64,000 nt of DNA from contig JAKUCV010007782.1 of assembly GCA_028386065.3 (NCBI GenBank), positions 158,376 through 222,375 of the forward strand, given 5' to 3'. The translations under genes were made by a program, and so were the position numbers. The notes below the pieces were generated by a model. The model was not told where the DNA came from. It saw only the letters and a list, made by a program, of their open reading frames with translations, and ran no database searches. Source of the stretch: Turnera subulata. Its lineage: Eukaryota; Streptophyta; Magnoliopsida; Malpighiales; Passifloraceae. Positions within the stretch are counted from its first letter, which is position 1. The number at the start of each line of letters is the position of its first letter. Below are positions 51,259-63,700 of the stretch, piece by piece.

Positions 51259-51900
51259 ACTGGCAGGAATTTGTGACTGCTAACTCTAGGAGGGATCATT
51301 CAGCAATTTCCACACCAAGCCATCAGACCTTCCCCCGACAATGGATTCCGCCGCCGTGGGGATTTTATAAGCTCAACGTCGATGGTGCCATATTCAAAGA
51401 ATCTGACAGTGCTGGTTTTGGTGTTGTTTTGAGGAAGTGGGATAAAACTTTTCACGCATGCTACTCACACAAAGCTTGCCTTATTTCTGACCCCCTCACC
51501 TTTGACACTCTTGCTTTGAGATACGGCCTCCAATTTGCTTACTGGCTTAGACTGCCCAAGCTAATTGTCGAGACCGACTGCCTTTCTCTATATAATATTT
51601 TGACCACCAACGAGGACCCAGGCCTAGCTCCTCATGCTCTTTTGATACAGGATATTAAGTTTCTAATATCCTCTTTTGATGTTGTACTTTGCTCTTTTGT
51701 TCAGAGATCTGGAAACTCTGTAGCCCACACTCTAGCTAGGCAAGCTGGCTGTTTTGGATAGCCAACCCTCCTAATTGTATTATGGAGGGGCTGATACGTG
51801 ATTGTAATTAGCAGTCCATACCTGCTTTCGGAAGCTTGTAACTCTATTATCATCTATCAATGAAATCAATCATCTTTTCACGATCAAAAAAAAAAAAAAG
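51259..51900 (+). mobile_element. 5'-truncated LINE (RNase H tail) with poly-A
   Basis: 642 bp. The open frame encodes a plant-LINE RNase H domain (LNVDGAIFKESDSAGFGVVL, LIVETDCLSLYNIL, NSVAHTLARQAGCFG), then a 3' tail and an A-run at 51886-51899. Flanked by AACAT at 51254-51258 and 51901-51905. Copy 2 shows the empty site (GTCAACATCAGTCACAG near 53717). The frame is unbroken, so the insertion is fairly recent. The apparent start at 51204 lies in flanking DNA and is not real. Confidence 0.93.
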
Positions 51901-52383
51901 AACATCAGCCACAGCCAGAGACGGAAGAAAAAGAACAGATTTGAAGGAAACTACAAAACCTTTTAGAAGGTGGGCCGTGGAGAAAGCCTTTGAGAGTGAC
52001 CACTAAAGTTTGGGCCATCCATCATGTGGGCATTTTCTGTGTCCAAAACGCGTACACCTTCTGAGTTTTGTCTTTGGTTTTGTTGAAACTTGAAATGTTC
52101 AATTATTGACGAAAATAAAGAAATTTACCCACCACAAGAGAAGGTCAACTACAACACGAAAAGGAATATCTACTCCATCACCTGCTCCACACGGTTAAAA
52201 AGAATGGAGATATAATGTTTAGCTAATATCAAAAAGTTATAGGAACAATTTCCTTTTTATTATACGATAAGAGTATTCTAGTCAGTTGTTAGACCTACTC
52301 TAGCTCCAATCCATGTGATATTCTTATGAGGTAGGATTATTACCAACATTACAATTTATAAAACAATTGTCATTTACTGGAGA

Positions 52384-54247
52384 GACTTGTACTGTACTGT
52401 ACTTTGGGCAATGAAGGAAAGTGCTGGAGAGACCTAGGATCAAATCTTTTTTGATGCTGAACAGCTTCTGGTGCTGAAACAGAACTTGCATGATCAGTTA
52501 AGTCGATGGCTATGGTCTGTGACGATGATGTTGGAGTTGCACGTGGAGGTATCACGTTAGTGGGTAGTTGGGGTGATACCTGCCTGCCGTCCGCTACAGG
52601 ATACTTATCAACCGAACTTTGAGGAGGAATTGGACGAGGAAGTTGATGCATAGGATGAGAAGAGATAGACCACTTCTGCTGACTGATTTCAACTGTTGGA
52701 CTCGGACCAGAAAATCTTTCAGGGAAGCAAGATGATATTGAAGGGAACCTCTGCAGTTGTTTTGGGTCCATGATGTCTTGTTCTTGCACTTCTTGAAAAC
52801 TGCAATGATTTTGATCAAAAGTAGAAGCACCATAATATATCTAAAATTTGTGTCTCTATATAGTTTGCCTTGTTCCTGGAATGGTAGTAGAGACCTTCCT
52901 ATAGCAGATGCTGTGTGGCTGAAGTGACCCACAATATGGTTTCTAGATCAGCTTAGCTGACCTTTTCAGCTTCTCTAAGTAAAATTCCTGAGGGTTAATT
53001 TCACAGAAATTGCGCCAAAAGCAGGACTGCAGGAGTCCGACCAGTTGACTATCACACGATGGATCCTTTCCTCATCAATTTTTTTTTTCTTCCCTAAAGT
53101 GAAGATGCCTTTCTTGTGCACTTTGCAGGTATTTATTCATTGAACATGATTGGTTTCCAAATGATTTGAAAGATGACTAAATAATCCTATTTTTGTCCAA
53201 ACTCATCAATCTGACAAAATGTTAACAAGTTCAGCTGATTTCATAGAAATATAAATGGCCTCTCAAATCCCAAACCCCAAATGTACCCAACTTTGGAGCT
53301 CCCACAAAACTCTCTAAAAAAAGTAAAGAAGCAACAGTTAAAGTTGGATGTATTTTTGCTGTGTATGTTATGCTTTATAGGAGTGGCCTTTTATAAGCAA
53401 CTTTGTCTGCGAACATGTGTGAACAAACCATACAACTAAGAGCCAATTTGTCCATTTCAGAATGTTTTTAATTATTCATGAGCCATGCTCACTCCAATAT
53501 CATCATTAAAAGCCACAATTTATTTACCCTCCTGAATATATAATATGTCAGCTCATCCATTTCAAGTAACCATCCTTAGATATAATGCATCTTTAAATAA
53601 GAATTGTAAGCTGGGATGGTAGAGAAGAACTAGCTTGAGGTGAGATTGTGATCGAATCAAATAGAAGGTGTTGAAATTTCAAGTGGAGAGGAAAATGACC
53701 AAAGAACGAAACAAGTCAACATCAGTCACAGCCTTTTAAGTCAACAGAGACGGAAGAAAAAGAACAGATTTGAAGGAAACTACAAAACCTTTTAGAAGGT
53801 GGGCCGTGGAGAAAGCCTTTGAGAGTGACCATTAAAGTTTGGGCCATCCATCGTGTGGGCATTTTTCTGTGTCCAAAACGCGTACACCTTCCGAGTTTTG
53901 TCTCGGTTTTGTTGAAACTTGAAACGTAGTGCTTATTTCTTTTTTTAAAAAATTGTCGGAACGTATGTTCAATTGACGAAAATAAAGAAATTTACCCACC
54001 ACAAGAGGAGGTCAACTACAACACGAAAAGGAATATCTACTCCATGACCTGCTCCACACGGTTAAAAAAAGGATGGAGATATAATATTTAGCTAATATGA
54101 AAAAGTTATAGAAACAATTTGCTTATTACAAGAAGAGTATTCCAGCCAGTTGTTAGACCTACTCTAGCTCCAATCCATGTGATATTCTTATGAGGTAGGA
54201 TTATTACCAACATTACAATTTATAAAACACTCTCAATTGTCATTTAC
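52384..54247. repeat. Tandem segmental duplication, copy 2 (no gene body)
   Basis: 1864 bp, equal to copy 1 without its LINE. It joins copy 1 at about 52377-52383, inside exon 1 sequence. It carries the promoter and the first 130 or so codons only. Confidence 0.9.
52385..52789 (-). pseudogene. Orphan duplicate of ankyrin-gene exon 1
   Basis: The open frame starts MQEQDIMDPKQLQRFPS and follows exon 1 of the live gene to SLPKVQY. It then runs across the duplication junction and stops at 52370. It keeps the start and upstream region but lacks a splice donor and all ankyrin and PGG exons. It could be transcribed into a short Pro/Ser-rich peptide or read through into copy 1. No function can be assigned. 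Confidence 0.8.
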
Positions 54248-54815
54248 AAATGACGAAGTTGAACCCAAGTGCTTTGATGATGGAAACAAAATGCAATCAA
54301 AAGTAGTTTGAGTTTATTATTATTTTCTAAGAATTCTCTTGCATAATTTGTTCCCTTTAAACTAGGACATACCTATTACACAACTCTACCAAATTATACT
54401 CTGTTTAATTACATTCTCAAACCATCATACCTTGTTTTTAATTTTTTTTTTTTTTTGTATTCCAACCTGGTTTGCTTAGAACTTAAATGTTTTTGGTTTA
54501 AAATTAAAACTACAATAATTCATAAAAAATAAAAGAGCCCAAACTTTTGTATCACGCGTCTCGTTTCTCTTGGCCCAAAGACTATTTATGGCCACCATTT
54601 CCCATCATCTCACGCTGGGCCGTCACAATTACCCCAACAGAACCGGAACCCGACCCGATCCCATAAAAAGTTTTAAATTTATTTTTTCCTCTGGCGGGAA
54701 AAGTGAAAACAATTCCCTTTCCCCAAATCAAAAACCTAATCCCCTTTCTTTTCAGTTTCTACTACCCAACTGAAGTAAACCAAACAACACAAAGCAAAAA
54801 AATCACACCACAAAA
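54248..54815. other. NUF2 5' flank
   Basis: AT-rich. An open frame at 54570-54773 is not supported. Sequence near 54700-54815 is a plausible NUF2 leader (TTCCCTTTCCCC and A-rich before the ATG). A TTTGGCGGGAA-like E2F site is approximated by CTCTGGCGGGAAAAG at about 54691. Confidence 0.4.
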
Positions 54816-57800
54816 ATGTCAAAGTTCGAGTACCCAAAGCTCTCCCGAACGGAGCTAATGACGATCCTCGCCGAGTCTCAGATCATGGCCGTTATCGACT
54901 CCGACCTAAAAAACCCCACCCGAGACTTCGTCGCCGATCTCTACACTCGCCTCCTAATCAACCTCGACCTCCTCCCCGAGTAACTAACTTCTCCTTAACA
55001 TCTCCTTTTCCTGTTTCTGCTACTATTATCTGTTTTTTTTTCTTTTTCGATAAATTTTTTTGTTGTGTGTGCGTTTTTGTTTTTTGTTTTTTGTGTGTAG
55101 AGAAGACGAAGGACAGATGGAATTCGGGGCGCTGGAGAAGCTGGAGAACCCGGAGCACCACATGGTATCGACTCGGGTGGTGAATCTGTACGTGAGGGTA
55201 AAGCAGGTGCTGATTGTGTTGGCCTGTCCCTGGAAATTTAGCATGAGAGATATTCTTCGACCACAAGGAGACCGCACCGAGTTATTCCTCAGTGTTCTTC
55301 TCAATTTCCTCCTCCACAGGTATCCCCGATCCGGTGCCGTTTTTGCTTTCTTAACCGTTTTTTGAGCCCCGGTTTCTGTTTATGAGTTGTTGATCTGTTG
55401 CATTTTTCGGTTTGTCAGGGACACGAAAATGAATTTCCTGAGGCCGATCTGGGAGGAACTCACTCAACTGGAGGAGAAGCGGTGCGAGTTGGAGGCGAAG
55501 ATTTCGCAGGTAAAGAGAATTGGGAGTGGTTATTGTGATTTGTTAGTTTTTTTTTTTTTAAAAAGAATCTGAATTTGTTGTTTGTTTGTGCGTTTTGGCT
55601 AGTTGAATGAGGAGATAGCTGATCTGAAAGTGGCGAGAGAAAGTGAGTTACCGGTTGTTGAGGAGTTGGATGCGAAGGTTAAAGAACTGAGGCAGAAAAT
55701 TGCGGGGCTCAACAGCCACCAGGTGTCGCTGAAAGCTTCCTACAAGAAACTGAAGGACAAGGCGGCAGCAATGGATGTGGAGGTAATGATGTTTGAATTT
55801 GGGATTTGGCATGAGTGGAGTGTGACAAAATCGTTTTGGGATTTGGCGTTAAGTGGGTTTGATGGTTTCTTTTTTTTTTTTTTTTATGTGTATAAATATG
55901 AGGGCAGGCAACTGGTGGTTCAGTGTGAGATTGAAGCTGTGCGGATGATGCATCTTTTTCTTTTTCTTTTTCTTTTTCTTTTTGGCAGAATCAGAATGCT
56001 GAGTTTGATCTGATACGAAGTGCCCAAGAGAATGCTAATTTACGCTCAAAAATTGTTCAGTCACCAGAGAAATTGCAGGTATTCTACTTGTCTAATTGAT
56101 AATTAAATGGGTAAGTGATACACGAACGGAGTACATAGGGGAACTTGGTTCAGCCAAACATGAATTAATTGCTACAGAGTACTTTGGAGCCAGTTAAAAC
56201 CGTGGACATAATAACAGTGATATATCCTATGATGCTTCGTGACGTGGGAGCCAATGTTTTTGTTTGACTTTCCTTGTCACAGTTGATTGTTCAAGTCTCA
56301 AGTCCCCTGTGATTGATTTTTTTGAAATGGGTTTTTGAGAAAAGGTGTGGTTCTGTTGTTGTTTCTCAATGACTTTTGCTGCCTATGGTTCATGGTTTTT
56401 CCTTTCTGTTTTATTGTTGATAGGAAGATAGAATGTGTTATGCGCCAGTTTTATCATAGTTACGAAGTTGGCTAATTGCTTTATGTGCCCTTTACTTACT
56501 TGTTAATGTAGAGGGCTTTGGAGGAGAAGAAATCAGTTCGAGAAGAGGCAAAGAATGCCGAAAGGTCAGCAATGCAAACCTTTCAAGAGAGAACATCTGT
56601 TCTTGACCTTTACACAAAGGTACAATTTGCATTTTGCACTAGCCCATGGAGTTCAAACTTTGATCATTTAATTGAAAGGTTTCTGCGAATGGAACCTAGC
56701 CTTCTTGCATATATGTTTATAAATGTTAGCATAGGAAAGGTTTTGTGGTTTCTTTGGTATTTTGTGAGAAATTTGAAGGTTTATGCTAATGCTTGATGTC
56801 GTCCTGGGAGCAATGACTCTATAAAATTTAAGATTTTTCTTCATTCAAGGTCCAGATATCGTTGATCTCTCTTTCAAATTCCAAATAAAAGTATACTGTC
56901 TCTATTTTTAACTAATGAAGTTTCATGGTCAATGGGAGCAGTGGTTTTGGTATGGAGAAATAATGTGTATTCAAAATTAGATGCTTACTGAAGGCAAATG
57001 TTCCTTAAGATTTTGAAAGGGTTGAAGATATAGAATTTTCAGGGACCCAAATTCAGTTTAATGGATAGCTAGTTGATGGAATCTTTCTTTGCTGTATCTC
57101 AGGTTCACAAGAAACTGTCAAAGCATTATGCTCAGATGCAGGCCATTCAGGAACAGGTGAGCTGGTTTTTCCTGTGCTGTGGTTGACCGAATTTGCGTAT
57201 GGATTCTTTGTGATCACTGCTAGGAAAAGTTGATCCACAACAAAATTAGATGGCGGCAACAAAACCTATTGGCTAACCCCATCTACTTTTCGTCATGGTA
57301 TGCTCAAGTGAAGCTTCCATGAGGGAAGTCAGAATCTTGTTAATGGTCAAACAAAATCATAATTTTTGGAGATTGCTTTTGCTCCTTTTCTGCTTAAATA
57401 TGTTCTTGAACGCTTTTCCAAGATCAATAAATTGGCGTGGTAAACCGTAAATTCCTTTTATCATCTTTTGCAGGTCGATTCTGCAAAATCCATTGAAAGA
57501 GAACTGAAGTCCCTAAAAACTAAGCAACGTGAAGATGTAGTGGTGGATAGGTCACTTGATGCTAAACTGGTTGAATTGCAAGGGAAAGGTAGATTTGCTG
57601 GTATCTTTTTCATTTTCTTGTTCAATTTACGTGACCCTTCTTTGGAACTCATGACCATCTTTCCCTCCTCCCCAGCCCAAAGTTTGAACAACTTAAGAAA
57701 GGTGTTAGAGAAGGAAAGTGATCTGGAATGTGAAGCTGCTGCTAAGGAATATAATAGCGTTGCATCTGAGATGGAATCTAGGAGGCGTGATCTGGAAACG

Positions 57801-58655
57801 AGACAACGAAGGGTTGATGCTGTGCTAGCAGAGGTGACCTTTCTCTTTCCTGTATTGTATACTCAAGCAATCATGCGAGTTTTCTTTATCATTATTGCAG
57901 CTAACTTTCTAATCTTGAACGAGTAGGTAGATGCGATACATTCTGAGACTAACTCTGTGAAAGAATCTGCATCTGCCAAAGTGCAGGAGTTAGTCCATCG
58001 ATGTGAAATTGTTGTGAAAGAGGTAATGCTACAATGGATCACCTGCAAATGTGTGCACATAAACAAATTCAAGTTTTGTACCTACCAAATCTATCATCTA
58101 ACATAAGAATCAATTTTTATGGTTTGTTTTGCTGCAGTTTCGACAGTACAAGGATTCCGTGGCTATTCTTCTGCAGAAGTTTGAGGAGGAAAAACATCTT
58201 TTGCAAGGCGTAACTGTGCGTTGAGGCTTAGAGACGACCTACTGGGGCTGTCATCGTTTACATAATTATTCCTAATTTGGCTGTTAATGATGCTCTCACA
58301 CTCTTTTTTTGTTAGCACCTGTATATAAATATATGCGTGTCTTTTGTATGTAACTAGGCAACCAAGGCAGGCCACTTGCGCTCGACTAAACTGATCTGAA
58401 CTTTGAAGCTTATTGTGGCACAGTTCATTTAATATTGACTGTTTGACATATTGTAAACCCAATATCTTTTTTTCCTTCTATTCTATTATTCTGTTTCTAC
58501 TTTCTGTGCTTATCAACATGCCCCCCTTTTGATGGGAAACCGCCAAACCTTCATCCATGGAGTTCTTGCATCGTAAGGTACTTATTTGCCTCATGCAGGC
58601 AGTCATGGATGCTCGAGAAGAGCAAAAAGAGAAATTGATAAAATCATATGCATAG
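54816..58655 (+). CDS. NUF2: NUF2, kinetochore NDC80-complex subunit
   Basis: NUF2 pairs with NDC80 through a calponin-homology-like head and long coiled coil to attach spindle microtubules. Exons: 54816-54979, 55101-55319, 55419-55509, 55603-55782, 55989-56078, 56512-56619, 57103-57156, 57474-57588, 57676-57833, 57927-58022, 58138-58215, 58599-58655. The sum is 1410 bases, or 469 residues, close to the family's size. The N-terminal head (MSKFEYPKLSRTELMTILAE, PWKFSMRDILRPQGDRTELF) covers about 1-130; the rest is heptad-rich coiled coil. The last intron is ambiguous: GTGCGT (used here) and GTAACT six bases earlier both keep frame, and retention would end the protein after GVTVR. Exon 9 start is the least certain acceptor. 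Confidence 0.93.
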
Positions 58656-59261
58656 TGCATCCGAACTTTCGCATTTTCACCCTTGGTTTTTGGTTTCCAA
58701 TGCTGCTATATCGTTCCTTCTTGTCACTAGAGTGAAAATCCAAATTTCAGCATTCCCATTTACCGCAGCAACTTTAGAAAATCATACAGTTGAGTTTGGA
58801 CCTTGACGATGGAGGGCGGCGTCCTTTTTTAGTTTTTTTTCAGAGCTTGAAATTAATAGGATGCTGCTTAGGCGTGCAAGTTTTACGCCGTTCACCGAAT
58901 GTGAGCATCGCCGTTCGCTGCATTTACTCCTTTTTTTCTTACTTCCTTTTTTGATGAGCTTTAGCAAGTTATAAGACCGGTGCGGTTGTAAATTTCGTAC
59001 TCTTTGTGGCAAGCAAGATAGGAAGAGCTGTAATACTTGGACCAAATGGTAGGTGAGTTGGAGTTTGAAGTTTTGACTTGTCCATTATGATTGGTTGCCT
59101 GGTGGTAGTAGGTAAGAACCGTAAGAAATGAACATGGTACCTCTTTTTTTCTCCCCATTATTCTACACATGGTAGTGGTTAACACCCACAGGCCACAACT
59201 AATAAGAGCCCCAAAGAAGTAAAGATTAGAAAAGGAGGGAAAAAAAGAGAGGGAGAGAACG
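58656..59261. other. Intergenic region between NUF2 and MSBP
   Basis: No gene seen. Bases 59215-59261 form an A/G-rich leader before the MSBP ATG. Confidence 0.4.
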
Positions 59262-59941
59262 ATGGGTCTGTACTCGACGGCAATGGAAACCATCGAAGCA
59301 TACACGGGTCTATCTCCGGCGGCGTTTTTCACTATTGCTGCACTTATGTTTGTTACTTACAGGATTGTGTGCAGTATGTTTGTTGACCCAGAAGAATTCA
59401 ATGACAAGAAACCCATAGATGCTAACATCTCCTCCACCCAACCGATACCAATCCCGGCTCCAATTCAAGAACCAGTCCAGTTAGGTGATATGACCGAGGA
59501 GGAACTGAGAGCTTATAATGGTTCTGATCCTAGTAAGCCTCTCCTCATGGCCATCAAAGGCCAGATCTATGATGTCTCTCCCTCTAGGTAATATCTCTTT
59601 TTCTCTCTGATCCGATTAACATATCCCTATTGTGTCTAGTTCATCTGGGTTGCTGATTTTTTTCTTGTCTGAAAATCTTGTGCAGGATGTTTTATGGACC
59701 AGGAGGTCCATATGCGTTGTTTGCTGGGAGGGAAGCCAGTAGAGCTTTGGCCCTTATGTCTTTTGATCCACGAGACCTTACAGCGGATCTTGAAGGTCTA
59801 AGCGAGTCTGAGCTTGAAGTTTTACAGGACTGGGAATATAAGTTCATGGAAAAGTATGTCAAGGTTGGTCAGATTGTGACGGAGAAAATAGCGGTCCTGC
59901 AAACGGATGATGGAGAGGCAAATGTAAAGAAAGAGGAATGA
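59262..59941 (+). CDS. MSBP1: Membrane steroid-binding protein (MAPR family)
   Basis: MAPR proteins have one N-terminal membrane span and a cytochrome-b5-like domain that binds haem or steroids. In plants they act in brassinosteroid and lignin pathways at the ER and plasma membrane. Exons 59262-59587 and 59686-59941 sum to 582 bases, or 193 residues. The membrane span is at about 18-38 (LSPAAFFTIAALMFVTYRIV). A Pro-rich linker follows (PIPIPAPIQEPVQ). The b5-like domain runs from MTEEELRAYNGSDPSKPLL through GQIYDVSPSRMFYGPGGPYA and FAGREASRALA to ELEVLQDWEYKFMEKYVKVG. The C-terminus is short and charged. The choice between MSBP1 and MSBP2 is a guess. Confidence 0.92.
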
Positions 59942-60776
59942 GAATTGAGACCAAATTTAGAGGGATGTCAAAGCATTTTTTCCCCTTTGGAAGGTGAAGT
60001 CTGCTGGAGTAGATGTTGGTACATATGCAACTTGTTTGGTAAAGGTGTGTATTTTGCAGATAGGAACGCCTTGAAATGCGAATTCAGTTGCATCTTACTC
60101 TGCTGTTCGTTTGATAGACATTGTTCCAAAGATTTCAATCTAACAAGTGCCTATACATAAATGGTGAATCCCCCCTTTCGCTGTATGCATCTGATAGTCT
60201 TTCTTTGCCTGCGTCAGCTGTTACCCCGCTGTTGTTTATAAGGAGTTCTAGTGAATACATAAGACTCATTATTTACAGCTAATTACATTCACGATAAATT
60301 TTGGAAGTGCGGTTACGAAAGAAACAAGAAAAAAGTACTTAGATCGTATCATCGTCTGCTATTTTCGACCCAAATCTTCTTTGTCCTCCAAGTCCGTATA
60401 AACCAAAATATGCGGCAAACAGAGTTTATTCGAGCGGTGTTTTACTCGGCCTATAATAAGCGAATGTCAAACAAGACGTAATTTCAGAAGTGACTTATAC
60501 AATTCCCGAACTGATCATGTCGATTCAAAATATTATTATTATCTAAGACGATTCTGTAAGGTGTACATGACGACCAAATTCTTAGGGTGTACAGAAACTA
60601 CAAAAAGAATGGGCAAATTGCGGTAAATCTATTTGTGTAAAGAGAAAAGAAAGTAAATCGGATTCAACGACCAAATAATCTCCAAAAATGAAATGTACTA
60701 ATCAAATTTCTCCATACAGGACACACAGCAATCCAAGTATGCCATGACAATTCATTCCTCCGATGTGAATTGTGAC
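59942..60776. other. Convergent 3' region of MSBP and coatomer delta
   Basis: No gene seen. It should hold both 3' untranslated regions. Confidence 0.4.
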
Positions 60777-63700
60777 TCAGACTACTTGGTAATGCTCTGT
60801 GATCAATTGTGTCCTCTGTGAAAATTTAGGAGGAGATCCTCCGTTCAGAGGTAAGATGTTGGCAACCTGCAAAAAAAATATAAAACTCGAAGAGTTGAAG
60901 TAAATGAGACAAAGTATAAATAAACAAATTAGATTAGAAAATGCTACACCAAAAATTCCAATCAAATGAGCATCTCAATATTTCCTACACCCGTGATGTG
61001 TCATTTAGTTGCATTTACCAGATGACCATTCTCTAGACGCCTTTTCTATTTGCCACATCCCACAAAAAAGGCTGACGATTACCTTCTCCACAGTTGCATC
61101 AGGTAAACCAATGACTAACGCGTTGGCTAGCCAACTCCAACCCCAATTTGCTTGGGTATTTACCCCTAGTTAAGTACCTTTTGACAAAGCAAAACTTTTC
61201 ACAGAAGCATGGCTCAATAAAATTCCAATATTTTAGATGAAAAGTATACCTTCAGCTCACTGTATGTACTGGTAGCCCCAAACCGGACAGAAATGGGGAA
61301 GAACGCTGATGAATCTGCTGGAGGCACAACGAACTCCATTGATCCACTGCCAAGAAAATTAATTAAATAATATATTGTCGGAAATGCTTAAGCCAAGAAT
61401 GCATAAAGCATGAAACACTAAATAACTTTTAAAAGTGATAAACCCTCCGTTTGCTGACCTGCGATTTGAGTTATCGATTAGAAGAATTGACCACTCCAGT
61501 ACAGAATTTCTGGAGTCGTACCTGCAAGTTGGAAACATGGATAGATTGAAAGCCAAATGTAGCAGAGTCTAAGACAACAAAAGATATAGCAAAGAACGAC
61601 AAGGAAAAAGTGGTATCAACAAAATGCCATAAAAATTACTTTCTCTATCATTATTTTCAGAATTTCAATAGGTTTGTAAGCATCCAGCAGCCATCCTCTC
61701 ATTTCTTTACAATATAGCTGAACAGTTCTACTGTAACTATTTACTAAAACTTAAAAATTAAATAGCTAATGGTACAAAAGACGACCTCTCTTTCAGTAAA
61801 AACTTTGCACTCATGTGTTTTCAGATTACTTTTAGTGGAAGAAGAAGAATAAGAGAGAAAAATTAAATTGCAAGCCCAGTGAAAAGAAACATACACTCAG
61901 GCTACATGCACTATAATAAACCACGCATACAACAACAAAGAGAAAATAGAATCTTGCCTCCATTCTCCATCTATCTGTCTAACACTGGGTGCCTCTCTAA
62001 GAGCTGGAAGAGGTACTACAATCAGAACATTTCGCAGATCAAACATGGATGAAGCCTCATATTCGATGCTGACATAAGTTTCATTTCCAGAAACGGAGGG
62101 CCAGCAGTTGACTGCAGCATTTAAAAATTTAAAAGATCATCAGGATGAGGATACAACAGAAACGGTAAATCATAATATTAGTTGCCCAAAATCTGTACAC
62201 ACTTGACAGTGGCACCATTGACTCATCAGAAGTTTGCATTCTCCATTTCAAAAGACCAACACCGGCTGCATCTCCAGTATGACCAGTGGGAAATGGTCTA
62301 TTAGGGTCCTTCAAGCCCAAAATATTTTGGTTGGCAAATAACTCTTTGTTCATGTTAGGATGAGTCTTGAAAAGGACACTTGGATTTCCGCCGGTTTCAA
62401 TCTACAAATAAAGCAACTACATATCACACAACATGAACCACAAAATCTGTCATTGTTTTGTTATCAGTTCTTGAAAGTCCATTCCAATTTCACACAATTT
62501 TTGGCATATACAAAATTCTGTACAAATTAAATTCAGGAGGCAATATATTTTGCCATTCCATTCGAGCTAATATCATGCCTTGATCTATCCACAGTAAATA
62601 GAAAAGAGAAAGACTCTCAACTTTCCAGTGATGATTTCTCTATAAGTAAAGAAACATAACTTTGAAGAACATATGAGATATGAAGACTTCCATTAAATCT
62701 TGACTGCTGAGAAACCAACTCTCAAAATTGTAGTAAGTTAGCCAACATTCTAATGAAAATGTAAAAAGGAAAGAAGCACCGAGGGTATTGGCTCAGGTAT
62801 CAAGTGAAGATGAGTAATCAATTAAACAAATGAAAATAATGGAAGGTTTTCACACACTTATTGATAGCCATGAAATGGAATCTGTAACTTTTTGCGAAAA
62901 AATTTCAAGGTCGTGGCAAACTGAGGAGCATGGAAGTACCTGAACTTGTATCAGCCCATCTTCCTGGTTAAGTATTTGAAGAGATAATTGTCCTTGGACA
63001 TCAAAGTTACTCATTCCACCATCCCGTTTAAGAGTTACATTGAGTTTCTCTTCAACTGTCAAAGTGATTGGGTCAGTTGCTGGCACAGCAACTGATTTAG
63101 CATGGCCTGCCTTTGGTTGCACATCTTCAAGAATCACCTCACCCTCTGCTTTCAAGGATTCCAAAAACTGGTTTGTCCTTTGCGTTTTGCCAAGCTGCAT
63201 GCCAAGACCCTTGGGAGGAGCAGTGGCAGAGGAAGGTTGACGACCTGCACCACAAATTAAAATAGCAAAGGATTTGACTTAATCCACTTGAGCAAGAGCC
63301 CAAAAACTTCTGCCACTGAGGTTCACAAGACAACGTAACGACTGGTAGCACTTTGATACTGACTTGTACTGACTACTATTTTAAATATAACACAAATAAA
63401 AAAAGAAACCATAATATGCCAAAAGCGTCGGAAACTATACCAATTGTGCCATTCAAAACTTAATAAATTAGTAATGGTTTGCATAGTTTTCCAGATAAAA
63501 GAGGGCAACCTTTAGGCTTGGTGGAAAAGGAGTCCATATCAGTGGTCCCCCCAAACCCAGAAGCGCTTCCAAAGCCACTTCCATTGCTAGAAATGCTCAT
63601 ATCACTAAAGCTGCTTTCAATTCTTCCAGAACCCATTGACTGTAAGGACATAAATCCTCCTCTATCACCTCTACTCTTTTCAATCTACAAAAAAGAGAGG

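Larger units (their letters stand above)
49818..52376. repeat. Tandem segmental duplication, copy 1 (attached to the live gene)
   Basis: Holds most of exon 1 of the ankyrin gene and about 2.1 kb upstream, including a 642-bp LINE tail that copy 2 lacks. It matches 52384-54247 throughout, with scattered substitutions and small indels, and ends at AATTGTCATTTA in both. Confidence 0.9.
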
